Origin: Hippophae tibetana
Lineage: Eukaryota > Streptophyta > Magnoliopsida > Rosales > Elaeagnaceae
Direction of reading: 5' to 3'
NCBI GenBank assembly: GCA_037013495.1
Contig: CM072811.1
Span: forward strand, 23,835,659-23,899,658
DNA: 64,000 nucleotides
In this document: positions 25,201-35,555 of the stretch, one piece after another
Numbering within the stretch: the stretch's first letter is position 1
Layout of the letters: every line of letters starts with the position of its first letter
Made by a program: the position numbers and the translations under genes
The notes under the pieces: model-generated
Told to the model about the DNA's origin: nothing
Databases searched by the model: none
What the model saw: the letters and a program-made list of their open reading frames with translations, nothing else

Positions 25201-28200
25201 TCATTTTGTCTTGGTTCGATCTGCTGGGCTTATTCTCCTTTTTTTTCATTTTTCGGTGCAGATTCTTGCTATTTTTAGCTTTTTTGTCTGAACCTTCTCA
25301 TGTATTCCTCTACAAACTCCACTTTCTTGGGTGATCAAGAAAATGTGATGAGATTCTTTCCTTATGGGCTTGTTGTTGGCATAGTCGGTGATGAAAAACT
25401 TGGCAAATTGAGAGAAAGAAGTTATGGAACAAGGTGCCAAGTTATTAAACTACTTTTGAGAGCCATCGCATAGAGTGGTAGTAAACGGTTTACATATCAT
25501 GACATATCTCTTGTCTCGAGTGAGGCTCACAGGGGACGTAGCCGTATTGAAATGTTGAATGTGAATTACCGGGTTCTTCATTCCTTGGTAATCTGGATAC
25601 TTAAGAGCATTAAACTTGGTTTGTGGCTCATTGTTCTCTATTTTGTCAGAGAAGGGGGAGAGACAATTGTTCACAATCCTCGTCAACATCTTAGTGTCTT
25701 GCCTTTAAACTACCTTTTGTTAGTTTCTTTGAGGGTCTCGTCTTGCTTTCTATTTTTTTCCTTTAATGCTTGGAAGTGTGCCTCTTAGTTCTTTCGCTCT
25801 TGCAACAATTGTTCATTGTTGAGCCCTATCGCAATAGAGGAGGAATGCCATCTGCTACGTTTTAGACCTGGGTAGGCTCATTTATTATAGGAGCCAGCCC
25901 AAACTCATCAACCAGGTTGGTGGCTCGGCCTGTCAAAACATTCGAGTCTGATTGCGAGCGCAGTGCTTTGTTTTCTCATTGTCTCCTCGAGCTCTCTTCT
26001 TAGCTTGATATATTTGCGTGTCGACTCTTGATGGGGTCGATCTCAGCTCGAGCCTCTTCATGAACTGACAAGGTATGGTCCTTGAAGAAGATGCTATTTT
26101 GTTTGCTAGTCTCAATCTTTTTTCAGCTCGCGTTCCTACCATAATGAGTTTTTTCTTAGAGAACACGTGGGGATCTTGTTTACGTGGTTTTTCTTTCAAA
26201 ATTCATGTGAATCCTTGAAAATAAAGGATCAGAATCTAAGGTTCAATCTTCGAATCCTGAGTCTCATGGTGGGCGTCAAAATATTAGGATGATTTGATTT
26301 TTAGAGAGATAAATTAGAGAGAAGTTAGACAATTGTGATCGAATTGTGTGGATCTCATATGAGGTTCACACATATATAGAACATTATATGTACACGTGTC
26401 GATCATATAGGGGTACACGTCAGAACGTGTGAGGAGGTTACATATGTAAAAACACAACTTAATTTAAGGTCGACCACTTTTATGGTTCTGACTGGTGGTT
26501 GGCCTTCCAATATTCAAAGTTACTCTGCATAGGCAAGGGTGCTGCCCTATGAGTATCGTTGTGGGCGCAAGCACAAACTGGGTCTTCTTAGAGCAATATT
26601 TCTGATGGCTCGAGTTGTTCATGGATTTGGCTTCAGGTTGATCCATATATTCAAATAGATAGTAACTTATAAAAACACATTTAATAGCTTTTGGATCAAG
26701 TTTGGATTTGTGTTTTGAATGGTTTTGAACAAATGCATTATAACTAAATATTTTTAGGGTCAGATTAGACTATAGTTTGTTTATGGTAAAGAAGTGTTGT
26801 AATTTTTGGAGTAGGGTTTCAAAAGAGGATTCGCTTAATCATATGATTAAGGAGATATGTTGAAGTAAGAATATTTGATCAAATTGTTTTTGGCATGTTT
26901 TGTGGTTTGATGGATTATCCTATGATATAGTCTTGTAAGGTATGATTGAAATATTCAGTGCCATTATGAATGCCTAGAATTTGTATTTGCGTTTTAAACT
27001 AGGTTTGAATCATTATATAATAAGCTAATAAAAGTATTTCAAACCTCAGTTTTTTTTAACAGAAAAGCCCAATAAATTTGGGTGTGGTCATCAATAAGGA
27101 TAATAAACTACTTACTATGAGTACGATTAAGAATACAAGATGGTCCCACACATCATTGTGGATCAGAGTAAAGACTTTGGAAGGTTTGTGTGGGACTTTT
27201 GGAAATAAATTCACTTATGTTTTGCAAATTTACAAATTTCACATTGAAAGTTAACTGTTATATTATTTAAAACTTAGGAAAGAAATAACAGTTTTAGATA
27301 ATGAAAATTGGGATGCCTCATTCTATAATATCATAATAATATTTTGCTATCCCTTAAAACAGAAACAAAATCACAAATAACAATTTGACTATAATTACTC
27401 ATTTTAGCCGCATCAAATACTACATACCATCACAATCTAATACTCCCAATTATCGTCCTCGATGATAGGTCTTGAAAGACCCAATAAGATGAAAAAAAAA
27501 TAGCATAATAGTGAGGATTTTGTCAATTGGTTAAGAGAAATTAGATTACAAGATAGGTTTAAGAAATGGAGTACATAATTGAGAGATGGAATTCAAAATT
27601 CGAGTACTCCATATTCCTGTAATGGGTGACAAAGATCTATTTGTTATTCTAACCTTAAGATTTTAGGACAAGGTGAGCAAGTGGTAAATAAATGATATGT
27701 ATTAGTCGTATAATCAGATGACACACTTTTAGACGATTGGCCATAATTTTGAAAAGTGGAAAACAGTTTATAAAGTTTATCTAGTTGAGCTAGATTAAAA
27801 GCTTTTTGTGTGTGGTGGTCAACTAAGACTTGGTAATTTGAAAATCTGTTTGTCTAGGTTTTCAAGCCGAGTTTTTTGTGAATTTCCTAACAAGTGTTTT
27901 TAGTGTAAATGGGTTTTTGATAGTGCTCACATTTTTTTCCTACTGGGCATGGCGTAATCTGTTTCCTTGTGTCCCAAAGGTTGTTTTATATTGATTGACA
28001 TGGGCCAAAGGAGGAAAAAATCTATGACTTAGCCCATATGATTTTTCAATGAGCTCGTAAATTTTTTAGGCCCATTTTGCTCAAACCCATTAAGCCCATA
28101 TTACCCAACCTTTAATATTGATCTTTTATAGCCACTCCTAATGGACTTGAGAGAGGATAGAGTTGGCAATGGCGATGTTGGAACTACTCCGAGCATCGGA

Positions 28201-31200
28201 CGACATCGATGATCCTCTCGTCACATCTTAGAGAAGACTTCTCGGACCAATGGCAGAGGTCATTAATTGAGCACTCTCCACGAATGTCATCCAACTCCCT
28301 GTCTAGCTTGACGAGGAATTCGAATACACGTTCATTTTCCAATTTTTTCTGGTAACTTGTACTATCTTCTGGACACTCCCAAAATTCTTTAGAACATAGA
28401 TCAATTTCTTGTCGTAATGACGCCATCTCCAAGTAATATTTACTACCCCTTTCTCCTCTTATTTAAATTTTCAGAGTCGTGTTTTTAATTCAAAAAGATG
28501 GGCAAAGTCTTCACCGTTAGAGTATGAAAGAGTTCACGACTCGATATACAATCAGGGTATGGAGATGTAAATTCTTTAATGGCTTAACCCTAACTCGCAC
28601 AAACAAGGAAGTGAACACTTATACAGATCATGCAACAGAAGTACAGATACTATAATTTCAAACAATGCAGATAACTTATATCAATAGATATTATATATCA
28701 AACAAAAAGCTAGTAAACAATAAATGTTTTCAAAGTATGCTTCAATATGTTGAAACATACACACATCAAACTTAGATTGGACTTGTTCAATAACTGATCG
28801 TGCATACAGACGATATAATGAGGTAAGCTCACATAAAGATCGTATCTATGTGGTAATATCCTCGGGTAGATTAAGACAATAATTCAATAATAAATAACTC
28901 ATTAAACAAAAAAACAATTACAACTTTGATAGACAATAAAACCACTGTCAATTAGATCTCCATCCAAACTGTCTATTGCTGCTCTTTACTTGTTTTTGCA
29001 ATTGTTTGATTCAATATGCGACCTCGGCTATCCTGCAAAGCCAATACCACCTAATGTAGTATGATTGAAAACCATTGTTCAGTAACTATAAGTGTAACTA
29101 CTCTCAACCACACAGGTACATAGTCCATTATAAATATTAAGTCGCATACGGGAGACAGTCAAAGTACATACTCACACAGATAACGATTTGATAACTAACT
29201 ACAAAATGATCTTCTCTCAAATGTAAGCTTTTCAAAATAATTTCGAAAACAAATATAAATATCAGTGTGAATTTTGACAGAGTTTTGACTCTTCAAACAA
29301 TGGGTAAGAAATAAGAGAAATGAGGAAGACATTTGTAGAACTTGGATTGCCATCTCGCTAAAGGTGATGAAGAGGGTGGTGGCGAGCTTGTTGGGAAGGG
29401 GCTAAAAAATCACATTTTTTAATTCCAAAAATTGTTTAGTATTATTCATAAATACACGCACCAGAAACAAACTAAAAATGCAAGCGACAACGTCGCACAA
29501 ACCTCAATTTAGCATGCGCACTATAAAAATCAATCCTATGGTGTGTAAACGTGTTTGTATATAAAGTGCACCTAACTATGTGCGAGTGTGAATTATTGAT
29601 CTGCAATAACCAACCTTACATAAAGGAAGACAAATACACTAACTAAAATAACAGACACCGTATTTTATATACGAAAAGTCAACACAAAGACATGGAGTAT
29701 AACAAGACTTGTAGTAAGTTTTTGGTATGGCTTTATTGATATTTCTAGTTATGGGTACAAAAAGATAGGTTTTATCGATCGAAGGAACCATAGAGTGGAT
29801 TAGCTAAAGTTGTAATGACCGAGTTTTTTGAGTTCTAACGTTGAAGGGGATCAGGATTGGTGGTGGTTTTTTTTTTTCTTTCTTTCTTTCTTTCTAGTGA
29901 GTTAATCTAATTTTTCCTTTTCATCAATAGCTAATTTTACTTATTGGGCTAATTCTCATAAGTTTCTATCATGTAATTTTTCTACAAATAGTTCTAAAAA
30001 TGGGCTATCATTCAAACTCATGGTAGGAATAAGTTCAGTTAGAAATTTCAGGATTGGTTTATGATTTACCGGAGGTTATTGGATATGGTATAGCTTTGAT
30101 ACCATTTGTAATGGATCCTAGAGTTAGGATGGGTTGTAGAACACTTGTGTTGTATTATATTTCTGAATAATTTTTTTCATGAGTTAATTTATAGTACAAA
30201 TGACTAAAAAAAGAAGAAGCTAATTAAGACAAAATGTTTTCTAAATAATTCTAATGATATCCTAGATGAATCCTACTCCCTAAAATCATTGCATTAATTA
30301 CAAAATCAAATTACATTTTAATTCAAATATTTCAACACCTTTATTTCCTTGGAAAATGTCTGCTTTAGGAGAATGAAAGTGGTTTCCATTTGTTTTGTTT
30401 ATTTTGTGATGGGGTAACTCAAATTTGATTTTTTTTTTCTGTTTCAACCATTGATAATTCTTGTTGCAGAAAGCTTACGAAGGAGTTATGTGATGTAATT
30501 GAAAACTTTGGTCTAGTCAATTTTACCACATTAGACATTCAGGTTTGGCTAATTGTTCTCTTTTTATATATTGATTTGGTTTGTGAGCCGTTTATGGAAT
30601 CTCTTCAACATCAAAAGATCCTTTTCAGGATAAAGAGAGTGTAGGAAATCTAGTAAAGCTGATTGATAAGAGCAATGGGTATATTTTTGCTGGCATAGAA
30701 GCAAGTGCAGTTGAATTCAGCAAGATAGCAGTTGGTCCTGTTGATTGGGATTACTACAGATATCCTATATAGATGATATGATTCTTTTATATATTTTGTT
30801 CATTTCATTCATCTTTTTGATAATTCCTATATGTTGCATTACTCATTGTTTTCATCTCTATTTTCCCTGCATTCCTATCTTGTCAAACTTCATAAAACTT
30901 CTTTATTTCCTTAAAGAAATTGAATTCGACAGAGTAATATACAATAATTCAAAAAAACATTTTTTCAAATTTACAGATTGTCATTTTGACTTTTTTATTT
31001 TTATTTCTATTTCTTTTTACAGATTGTGAGTAACGTTACTTTGATTCATGCATTGCGATCTTTGCGTTGTCCAGCGGCTTTCTTAGCCGATGGAGTGATA
31101 GTTGCCTATTGTGGTTGTGTTGTTATGTTCTTGATGTGTTTGTGTGGAGCCATGTTGGTCATTGTACTACTATATATCTTTCTTTGTGATTATTACTGAA

Positions 31201-31326
31201 ATCAGTAACTTGTAGTTTGATTAAAAAAATATATTATTAAATGTTTCCTTTACAAGCTGGTTCACAGTTGCAGAAGTGCAGGAAAAGTACATGAAGGATG
31301 ATGAGAAGGTTAACGCTGATGATTAA
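10208..31326 (+). CDS. GPN2: GPN-loop GTPase 2 (GPN2/QQT1), ten coding exons
   Basis: Coding exons seen: 10208-10299, 10488-10532, 10625-10704, 10886-10960, 11711-11814, 11926-12082, 12175-12262, 30470-30542, 30629-30759, 31266-31326. They total 906 bases, keep frame at every junction and give 301 residues plus stop, close to the usual ~300 for the family. Motifs: P-loop GPPGSGKT (residues 9-16), the family-defining GPN (69-71), DFPGQ (104-108) and SKID (173-176, the NKxD-type base-recognition site). The start is the first ATG before the P-loop, in a good context (AAGGATGG). Eight introns are GT-AG; intron 9 is AT-AC. Known of the family: GPN2 acts with GPN1 and GPN3 in assembly and nuclear import of RNA polymerase II; the Arabidopsis homologue QQT1 is needed in the embryo. 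Nothing in the coding sequence looks broken. The only oddity is the 18.2-kb intron 7. Identification is by remembered family sequence, not a search. Confidence 0.95.
12640..12940. mobile_element. Palindromic MITE with a 32-base tandem repeat in its loop
   Basis: The left arm (about 12640-12700) and right arm (about 12873-12940) are inverted copies sharing GAAAGTTACAAACAT, CATCTAA and AATAACAC boxes over some 60 bases. The loop holds four units of 32 bases (12743-12774, 12775-12806, 12807-12838, 12839-12870) ending AATAAAGAG or similar. No protein is encoded. Superfamily is undetermined. Confidence 0.75.
13160..13930 (+). mobile_element. Gypsy-type gag-region remnant (Transposase_28-like)
   Basis: The + strand frame near 13500-13740 reads [38 protein letters not shown]. 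This matches the pattern of the Pfam family named putative gypsy-type transposon (Transposase_28: plhpFf..vL...lapgQl.pNaWr). Similar wording (ICKEF..LEISELNKAYVLKLNP) occurs on the minus strand at 46197-46379. It is a broken fossil and the only retroelement piece in intron 7 lying in the gene's own orientation. Confidence 0.6.
13963..16850 (-). mobile_element. Ty3/Gypsy chromovirus-like fossil: LTR, gag, protease, part of RT
   Basis: Reading the minus strand from 16850: an LTR of about 626 bases (16850-16225, starting TGTCACGTCC), a primer site TGGTATCAGAGC (about 16222-16211, tRNA-Met type), gag (about 16170-15330), a CCHC knuckle [14 protein letters not shown] (about 15067-15026), protease [11 protein letters not shown] (about 14847-14818) and the start of reverse transcriptase (to 13963). 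The LTR carries a TATA box (16415-16424 on the plus strand). The same family occupies 60922-64000. It is broken, and only one LTR is visible here. It was inserted into the integrase end of the Tat-like element on its right. Confidence 0.92.
16415..16775 (-). promoter_or_regulatory. LTR promoter with TATA box and TTC/GAA arrays
   Basis: CTATTTATAG (16415-16424) is the TATA box read on the minus strand. Upstream of it lie repeated TTCTAGAA-type motifs, including TTCTAGAA near 16483, GAATATTCTAG near 16648, GAACATTCTAG near 16688 and TTCTAGAA near 16760. Alternating TTC and GAA with two-base gaps is the heat-shock-element pattern. Function is inferred only. Confidence 0.45.
20070..24301 (-). mobile_element. 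Ty1/Copia element with both LTRs, nested in the Tat-like Gypsy
   Basis: Two 223-base LTRs (20070-20292 and 24079-24301) differ at about 15 positions, roughly 6-7%, suggesting a few million years at usual plant rates. LTR termini are TG..CA; flanking ATTTT and ATTTC are a near-match target duplication. The primer site TGGTATCAGAGC lies beside the right LTR and a purine-rich AAGGGAGAG tract beside the left. Parts on the minus strand: gag with [16 protein letters not shown]-like start (near 23600), protease [13 protein letters not shown] (about 22585), integrase (about 22190-21330) and RNase H (about 21100-20335). The leader at 23810-23930 has GATGAACA-type short repeats. It is broken at several points. 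Confidence 0.95.
20538..20877. repeat. Tandem repeat, two 170-base units, in the Copia RNase H region
   Basis: Units at about 20538-20707 and 20708-20877 are almost identical, beginning GCATTCTGATAGGTTCAGG. Their similarity makes this a recent event compared with the LTR divergence. Confidence 0.88.
26650..28450 (-). mobile_element. Ty1/Copia remnant: integrase and gag pieces
   Basis: The minus strand near 27060-27200 reads like the Copia integrase core (DDHTQIY-type wording before LLKK). 28432-28184 reads [26 protein letters not shown], the common Copia UBN2/gag pattern. It probably belongs with the 5' LTR at 30107-30337. It is heavily decayed, and the Tat-like Gypsy sits at its left edge. 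Confidence 0.7.
28830..29720. repeat. Dispersed repeat shared with 8120-8530, copy B
   Basis: The left part (28846-29060) and right part (29560-29710) match copy A; about 500 bases between them have no counterpart there. It has no coding capacity. It appears inserted within the Copia remnant between its gag piece and its leader. Confidence 0.55.
29720..30106 (-). mobile_element. Leader and primer-site region of the older Copia
   Basis: Next to the LTR is TGGTATCAAAGC (about 30104-30093, minus strand), a tRNA-Met-type primer site. The rest is AT-rich with a TTTC microsatellite (about 29873-29895) and gives only weak gag-like wording. Confidence 0.55.
30107..30337 (-). mobile_element. 5' LTR of the older Copia in intron 7
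   Basis: A 231-base block with TG..CA termini (minus strand starts TGTTGAAATATTTG and ends CATTACA) directly before a primer site. Its partner LTR was not found in the window. It lies only about 130 bases from GPN2 exon 8. Confidence 0.7.
30760..31265 (+). other. U12-type AT-AC intron (GPN2 intron 9)
   Basis: After exon 9 (codons for WDYYR) there is no GT. The intron opens ATATCCTAT, matching the U12 donor ATATCCTT at seven of eight positions. It closes with AC at 31264-31265, and the next base restores the frame into VAEVQEKYM, the expected GPN2 C-terminus. TTCCTTTAC at 31245-31253 matches the U12 branch consensus TTCCTTRAY at eight of nine positions; its A is 13 bases from the intron end, inside the range known for U12 introns. 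If the intron were retained, translation would add Tyr-Pro-Ile after Arg282 and stop, losing the last 19 residues. Confidence 0.88.
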
Positions 31327-31700
31327 TGAAGGAATTTGAGCTATTTTCACTTGACTAGACTTCAGGTCGTTATTTCTATTACTTGCATTAGAGCCTTTAT
31401 TTTATTTGTAATTTATTAAAGATTAGGAGAATCAATATAACATAATGTATGGTAGAGGATTTTTTTTTACCCTATCTTTTAAACTTAAGATTACTAACTG
31501 CTTTGGACTCGATTCACCATTTTATTTTTGTTGTACCATTGATGTGACACCCAACAAAATATGATATAAAATTTTAATTCCTTTTTATACTTTTTATTTT
31601 TATTTTTCACTTACTCAATTTTATTGCCAACCGTTAGCTGATTATTAATGGCACCTGTAAATGGGATCCGAAAATTGGATTCGTACTTGTTCTAGATAAG
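31327..31700 (+). other. GPN2 3' untranslated and downstream region
   Basis: This is the sequence after the TAA at 31324-31326. It is T-rich and AT-rich, as plant 3' UTRs are. No canonical AATAAA stands out close to the stop, and plants often use variant signals, so the end of the transcript cannot be fixed. Confidence 0.4.
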
Positions 31701-32080
31701 TAATTAGTAGTATCACAATTTGTTGATGTGGTATTTTAGTGTTATTTCTATTTAAAAAATAATAATATTAATTTAGTATAATTTGTTATTTAATTGAAGA
31801 TTTTTACATGTGTAATAATATATGCCAGATATTTAGTAGATATTTTTGAATAATGAATTAAATGATTAAATATATTTTGAATATCGTTTAATTAATTGAT
31901 TATTTAAAAATATCTTTTAAATATTGTATATGAATTATTACACATGTTAATTTTTTTTAATTAAATGATAAATTGGATTAAATTGATATTTTTTTTTAAA
32001 TATAGATATCTTTAATGTACCACATCAAAAATATTGGTAAAAAAAATTTAAAAAAATTGTGATACTATTAAGATAAATAT
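31701..32080. mobile_element. Long-TIR MITE downstream of GPN2
   Basis: The two arms are imperfect inverted copies over about 130 bases, sharing TAGTATCACAATT at the tips, then GATGTGGTA, CTATATTTAAAA-like and ACATGTGTAATAAT boxes. No coding sequence. A related single arm lies at 8845-9010. Confidence 0.75.
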
Positions 32081-35000
32081 TCTTATTGTTTTACATTTAA
32101 TGTTCAATATATTGATTTTAAAACCCATTTCTGGGGAAATTAGATCACCCATGTTCTTTAATTTTTTAATCAATTTAATGATTTTGAATCAAGTTTGGAC
32201 GGCTGAAGATAAAAAGTAATGTAAAATTTTCCGGTAATTTTTTTTAAAGCAAAATTATATAAGAAAAGAGAGAGAGAAAGAGTAGTATAAAATGAAAAAA
32301 AGGGCGAGAAATGAGAAGAGAGGTGCAGAAAGGGAGAAAGAGATAGAAATAAGAGTGTTAAATTTAAGATAAAATATCTCAATGGTATTTTATTTATTTT
32401 AAAAATGATATTTATATTTTGTAATTTTTTTTAGTTTAGTATTAATATTATTAAAAAATGGAATAAAATTAATTTTTTTAATTGTATTAGATAGATATTA
32501 TTTTAATTTAAATAAATTATAATTGAAAAATTAAAAAAAAAAAATAAGAAAAATAACTAAAAACAAATATGATAATTTGTCAGGTTATTTGTTTTAGTAA
32601 TAATATGATTAAATTATTAAAAAAATATAGGATATAAATGTCTATTTTGATAATTTTATATAGAATATATGTAAAATAACACTTATGTGATTTGTATGTA
32701 TTATTTTTTGTTAATTTATTAATAGTTATAAACATGTATCAAAGTGTCCATATAAAAGGGATATTATATTTTTAAAATAATATTAAAGTGTTATTTTTTA
32801 AAAAATAAATATTAAAATGTAATTTTTAACTTGAAAAGGAGACTAAAAAAAGGATATTATCCCGAAAACATAACTTAAAAACAAATTCTTTACAAAACAA
32901 GCTAATAAACGTTACTTGCAAATTCAGATGCCGAAATAGTTAGTTGATTGTGGTAAAACTCCTTAAAATGATCGTCAGTTTATGAAAGATTACTTAGAGA
33001 ATGTTATACTAACGATTTTGAGTCAGATTGATAAGGTTGGGTTAACGATTTGTCTTGTCATACTAAAATGTGGAACAAAATTAAATTATTTTTACTTTAT
33101 ATATTGCTAATATATGTTATAATGTTAATTCCATAAAAAAATATATCAGTAATCAAAGTATTCATTAAAATAAGAAGAAGTAATCAAAGTAGAGTTTTAA
33201 ATAATTAAAGTTCATATGAAATTCGACGATAGTCTTCAAAATTCAAAAACAACTCAATAATGATTGTCAAGCTTCTGTTGTTATATTTTAGTTTTAATTT
33301 ATCTTTTTTGAATTTGGTAACTTTTTCTAAGATAGTTTGATCAAGTACTATAAAATATTAAAAAAGACTAGTTAGTCGTGAAAAAAAAAACTAAAACTCA
33401 AGTGAATGATATAACATGTAGCGTAGGATTAAAACATTATGATTACGCACTTATCAAAAATTTGATTTTACGAAAATATGGAGAATATTATCTATCGATA
33501 AAAATTCATATAAAAATAAAAAAAAATCCAAAAAAATTATCTAAAAATATTAAAATTTTAAATAATAACTTAAGATAGAAAAAATTAAATAATATTATAT
33601 ATAATAGAATAATCTTTTAAATAAATTAATAGTTTGATATCAAATAAAAGAGTAACTTGATTGAAAATAAGATTTTCTAGTATTACAAAAATTAAGAAAT
33701 TATGTTATAATTATACGTAAAAGAATTTTTTAGGAAGTTTAACACACTATTCAATCAATATTTATGTCATGTATATCATGTAGTTAGAAACTGTTTAAAA
33801 ATAATAAAAAAGATATCATGAATATGTTACTTGATCTATTCCTATTGTGTCCTTATGATTAGGGAACTTGTGTTTGTAAAGATTTTATAAGCATTATGTA
33901 TATCCATGATGCTCGAGGGATTACTTTCATTTGTATTAATACTCATTGAAAATAAATTTGTAGTTATAGTTTTCTCATCTAATTTTGTCATATCATGGTA
34001 TCATCTATGATGTTTCATTGTGTATTTTTTTCCAATATCACATTTCTGGACCGAAAACTTTACACTTATATTTTTCATGTTGAGTAGCATGTATATAATT
34101 AGCTTCACAAGTGAATGAAATTAAACATCAATTATATGTAAAACCAGATGTTATGTTCACACATCTCCATCATCACCACCATCATTATCATCATTACTCT
34201 TTGCAATATCATGCTCATCATTATCTTTTTCTTCCCTTTCGTTGTCTAATGATCTAACAATATTATTTTTACTAGAATAAAACCTTATAATATATTTATG
34301 GTTTACAGAGTGTTCCAATTGTCTCCCATTTTAGGTTATAGGTTTAAACCACATTAAAATATGATTTATTCTAAAAAGATAATTAAAATAATTTTATTCA
34401 CTTATAATATTTCATTAAAATGTAGAATTTTTTTTTAAAATTATGCTATATAAATTAAAAAATTGATAATATCTAATTCTTTTATAAAAATTATACTATA
34501 AGAATTGATATATTTATATCATGAATAATATCCATGATATATAAATGTTATTCAATATTATTCAAATAATTTGATTTAAATGATATTACATAATTATAAC
34601 TGTATTGAACCTTATGGATATTGAATATTATTGATAATATATGAAAATATGTTCCCATTTTCAATCTATACATTTAATTAGAAAAAAAGAGATGGAAAAA
34701 TAGGGAAAAATTTAAATTTGTAAACTGTATCATCGAAAATTAGGTAAATATTAATTACACCCTTAATGTCATAGACAACTACGTAAAACTACACTTTAAG
34801 TCACAAATAATCCAGGATTATAAAATAATGTATAAAATGTAACATAAAAAATAATTTTAAATGTAATTAAAATTATTATTTCTAAATGGAGAAATAAAAA
34901 AGAAAAAAATGTAATAAAAACCAAAAATAAAGAGAATAATGTGCATTAATGTATTTCACGCTTTTCTATCTAGTTGGTCATTTGGTAAAAATAACGATCA

Positions 35001-35220
35001 ATCTCGGTGCGCATTTACTATTTCATAATAGAATCTCAAATTAGTTGAGAAAATAACGAATCGAAAATTGAGAATTAGAAACAAGAACAATATAAATTCA
35101 ATGATCAAATTGTTTTTGCTTGTGTTTATTTTATGTTGTCAAGCAATCAAAATCAAAATAGTTATATTATTAAAATATTTTGTTAATATAATAATAATTA
35201 TTAGTAACATGGCTACTAAT
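32081..35220. other. AT-rich intergenic DNA, no gene seen
   Basis: About 3.1 kb of A/T-rich sequence. The only marked structure is an imperfect ATC/CAT trinucleotide run at about 34165-34260. Confidence 0.55.
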
Positions 35221-35224
35221 ATTT

Positions 35225-35516
35225 GTATAGGCCTCATTTCTTAAAAAAACTATTGTTTAAGCATAAGGCTTGAGCTTAAGCCCGATCCTTAAACAACTTG
35301 ATCCATGATGTACTCACCTCAAGACCTCAAACTGTACTCATGCCTCGAGTGTTGATCTCAAGAGTTTCCTTACCTGCTAGAACATTCTAAAGTATTAAAA
35401 GACCAAAGCATATGTCCAGTATCTTAAAGTGGTCGAACCTAAGCTAGTTTATGTTTTTACTATTATACATTTGACACGCTATGATGTGTACCCTATATAA
35501 TTGACATGTGTACATG

Positions 35517-35555
<39 letters not shown>

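Larger units (their letters stand above)
16851..26650 (-). mobile_element. Ty3/Gypsy Tat-like fossil, split by a Copia insertion
   Basis: Read right to left on the minus strand: LTR (about 26650-26283), a primer-site region with TTTTGACGCCCACC (about 26281-26264), gag (about 25950-24620), protease (about 24594-24310, with [19 protein letters not shown]-like wording), then the Copia insert. It continues with reverse transcriptase (about 19900-18960, [11 protein letters not shown]-like), a second RNase H domain (about 18640-18220, [12 protein letters not shown], typical of the Tat/Ogre lineage), and zinc-binding and core integrase (18104-16851). It is multiply broken and old. Its left end meets the chromovirus LTR at 16850. 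A second copy lies at about 35225-39675 on the + strand. Confidence 0.88.
12263..30469 (+). other. GPN2 intron 7, 18.2 kb, filled with transposable elements
   Basis: It begins AG|GTGTGG after exon 7 and ends TTGTTGCAG|A before exon 8; both junctions split one arginine codon and keep the GPN2 frame. The other eight introns are 86 to 750 bases. The excess is explained by nested retroelements and one MITE, annotated separately. The ends (12263-12640 and 30338-30469) hold no element I recognise and are probably the original intron. Confidence 0.9.

Noticed and set aside
30730-30760. A GT-AG donor near the end of exon 9 (for example the GT in CCTGTTGAT)
   Set aside because: Using it would delete the conserved DWDYYR residues and upset the frame; the AT-AC junction gives the expected protein.
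30745-31029. 94-codon open frame at the exon 9 border
   Set aside because: It lies almost wholly in intron 9, is rich in F, I and Y from AT-rich DNA, and resembles no protein.
33378-33578. 66-codon lysine/isoleucine-rich frame
   Set aside because: Composition is what AT-rich random DNA gives; no motif and no neighbours supporting a gene.
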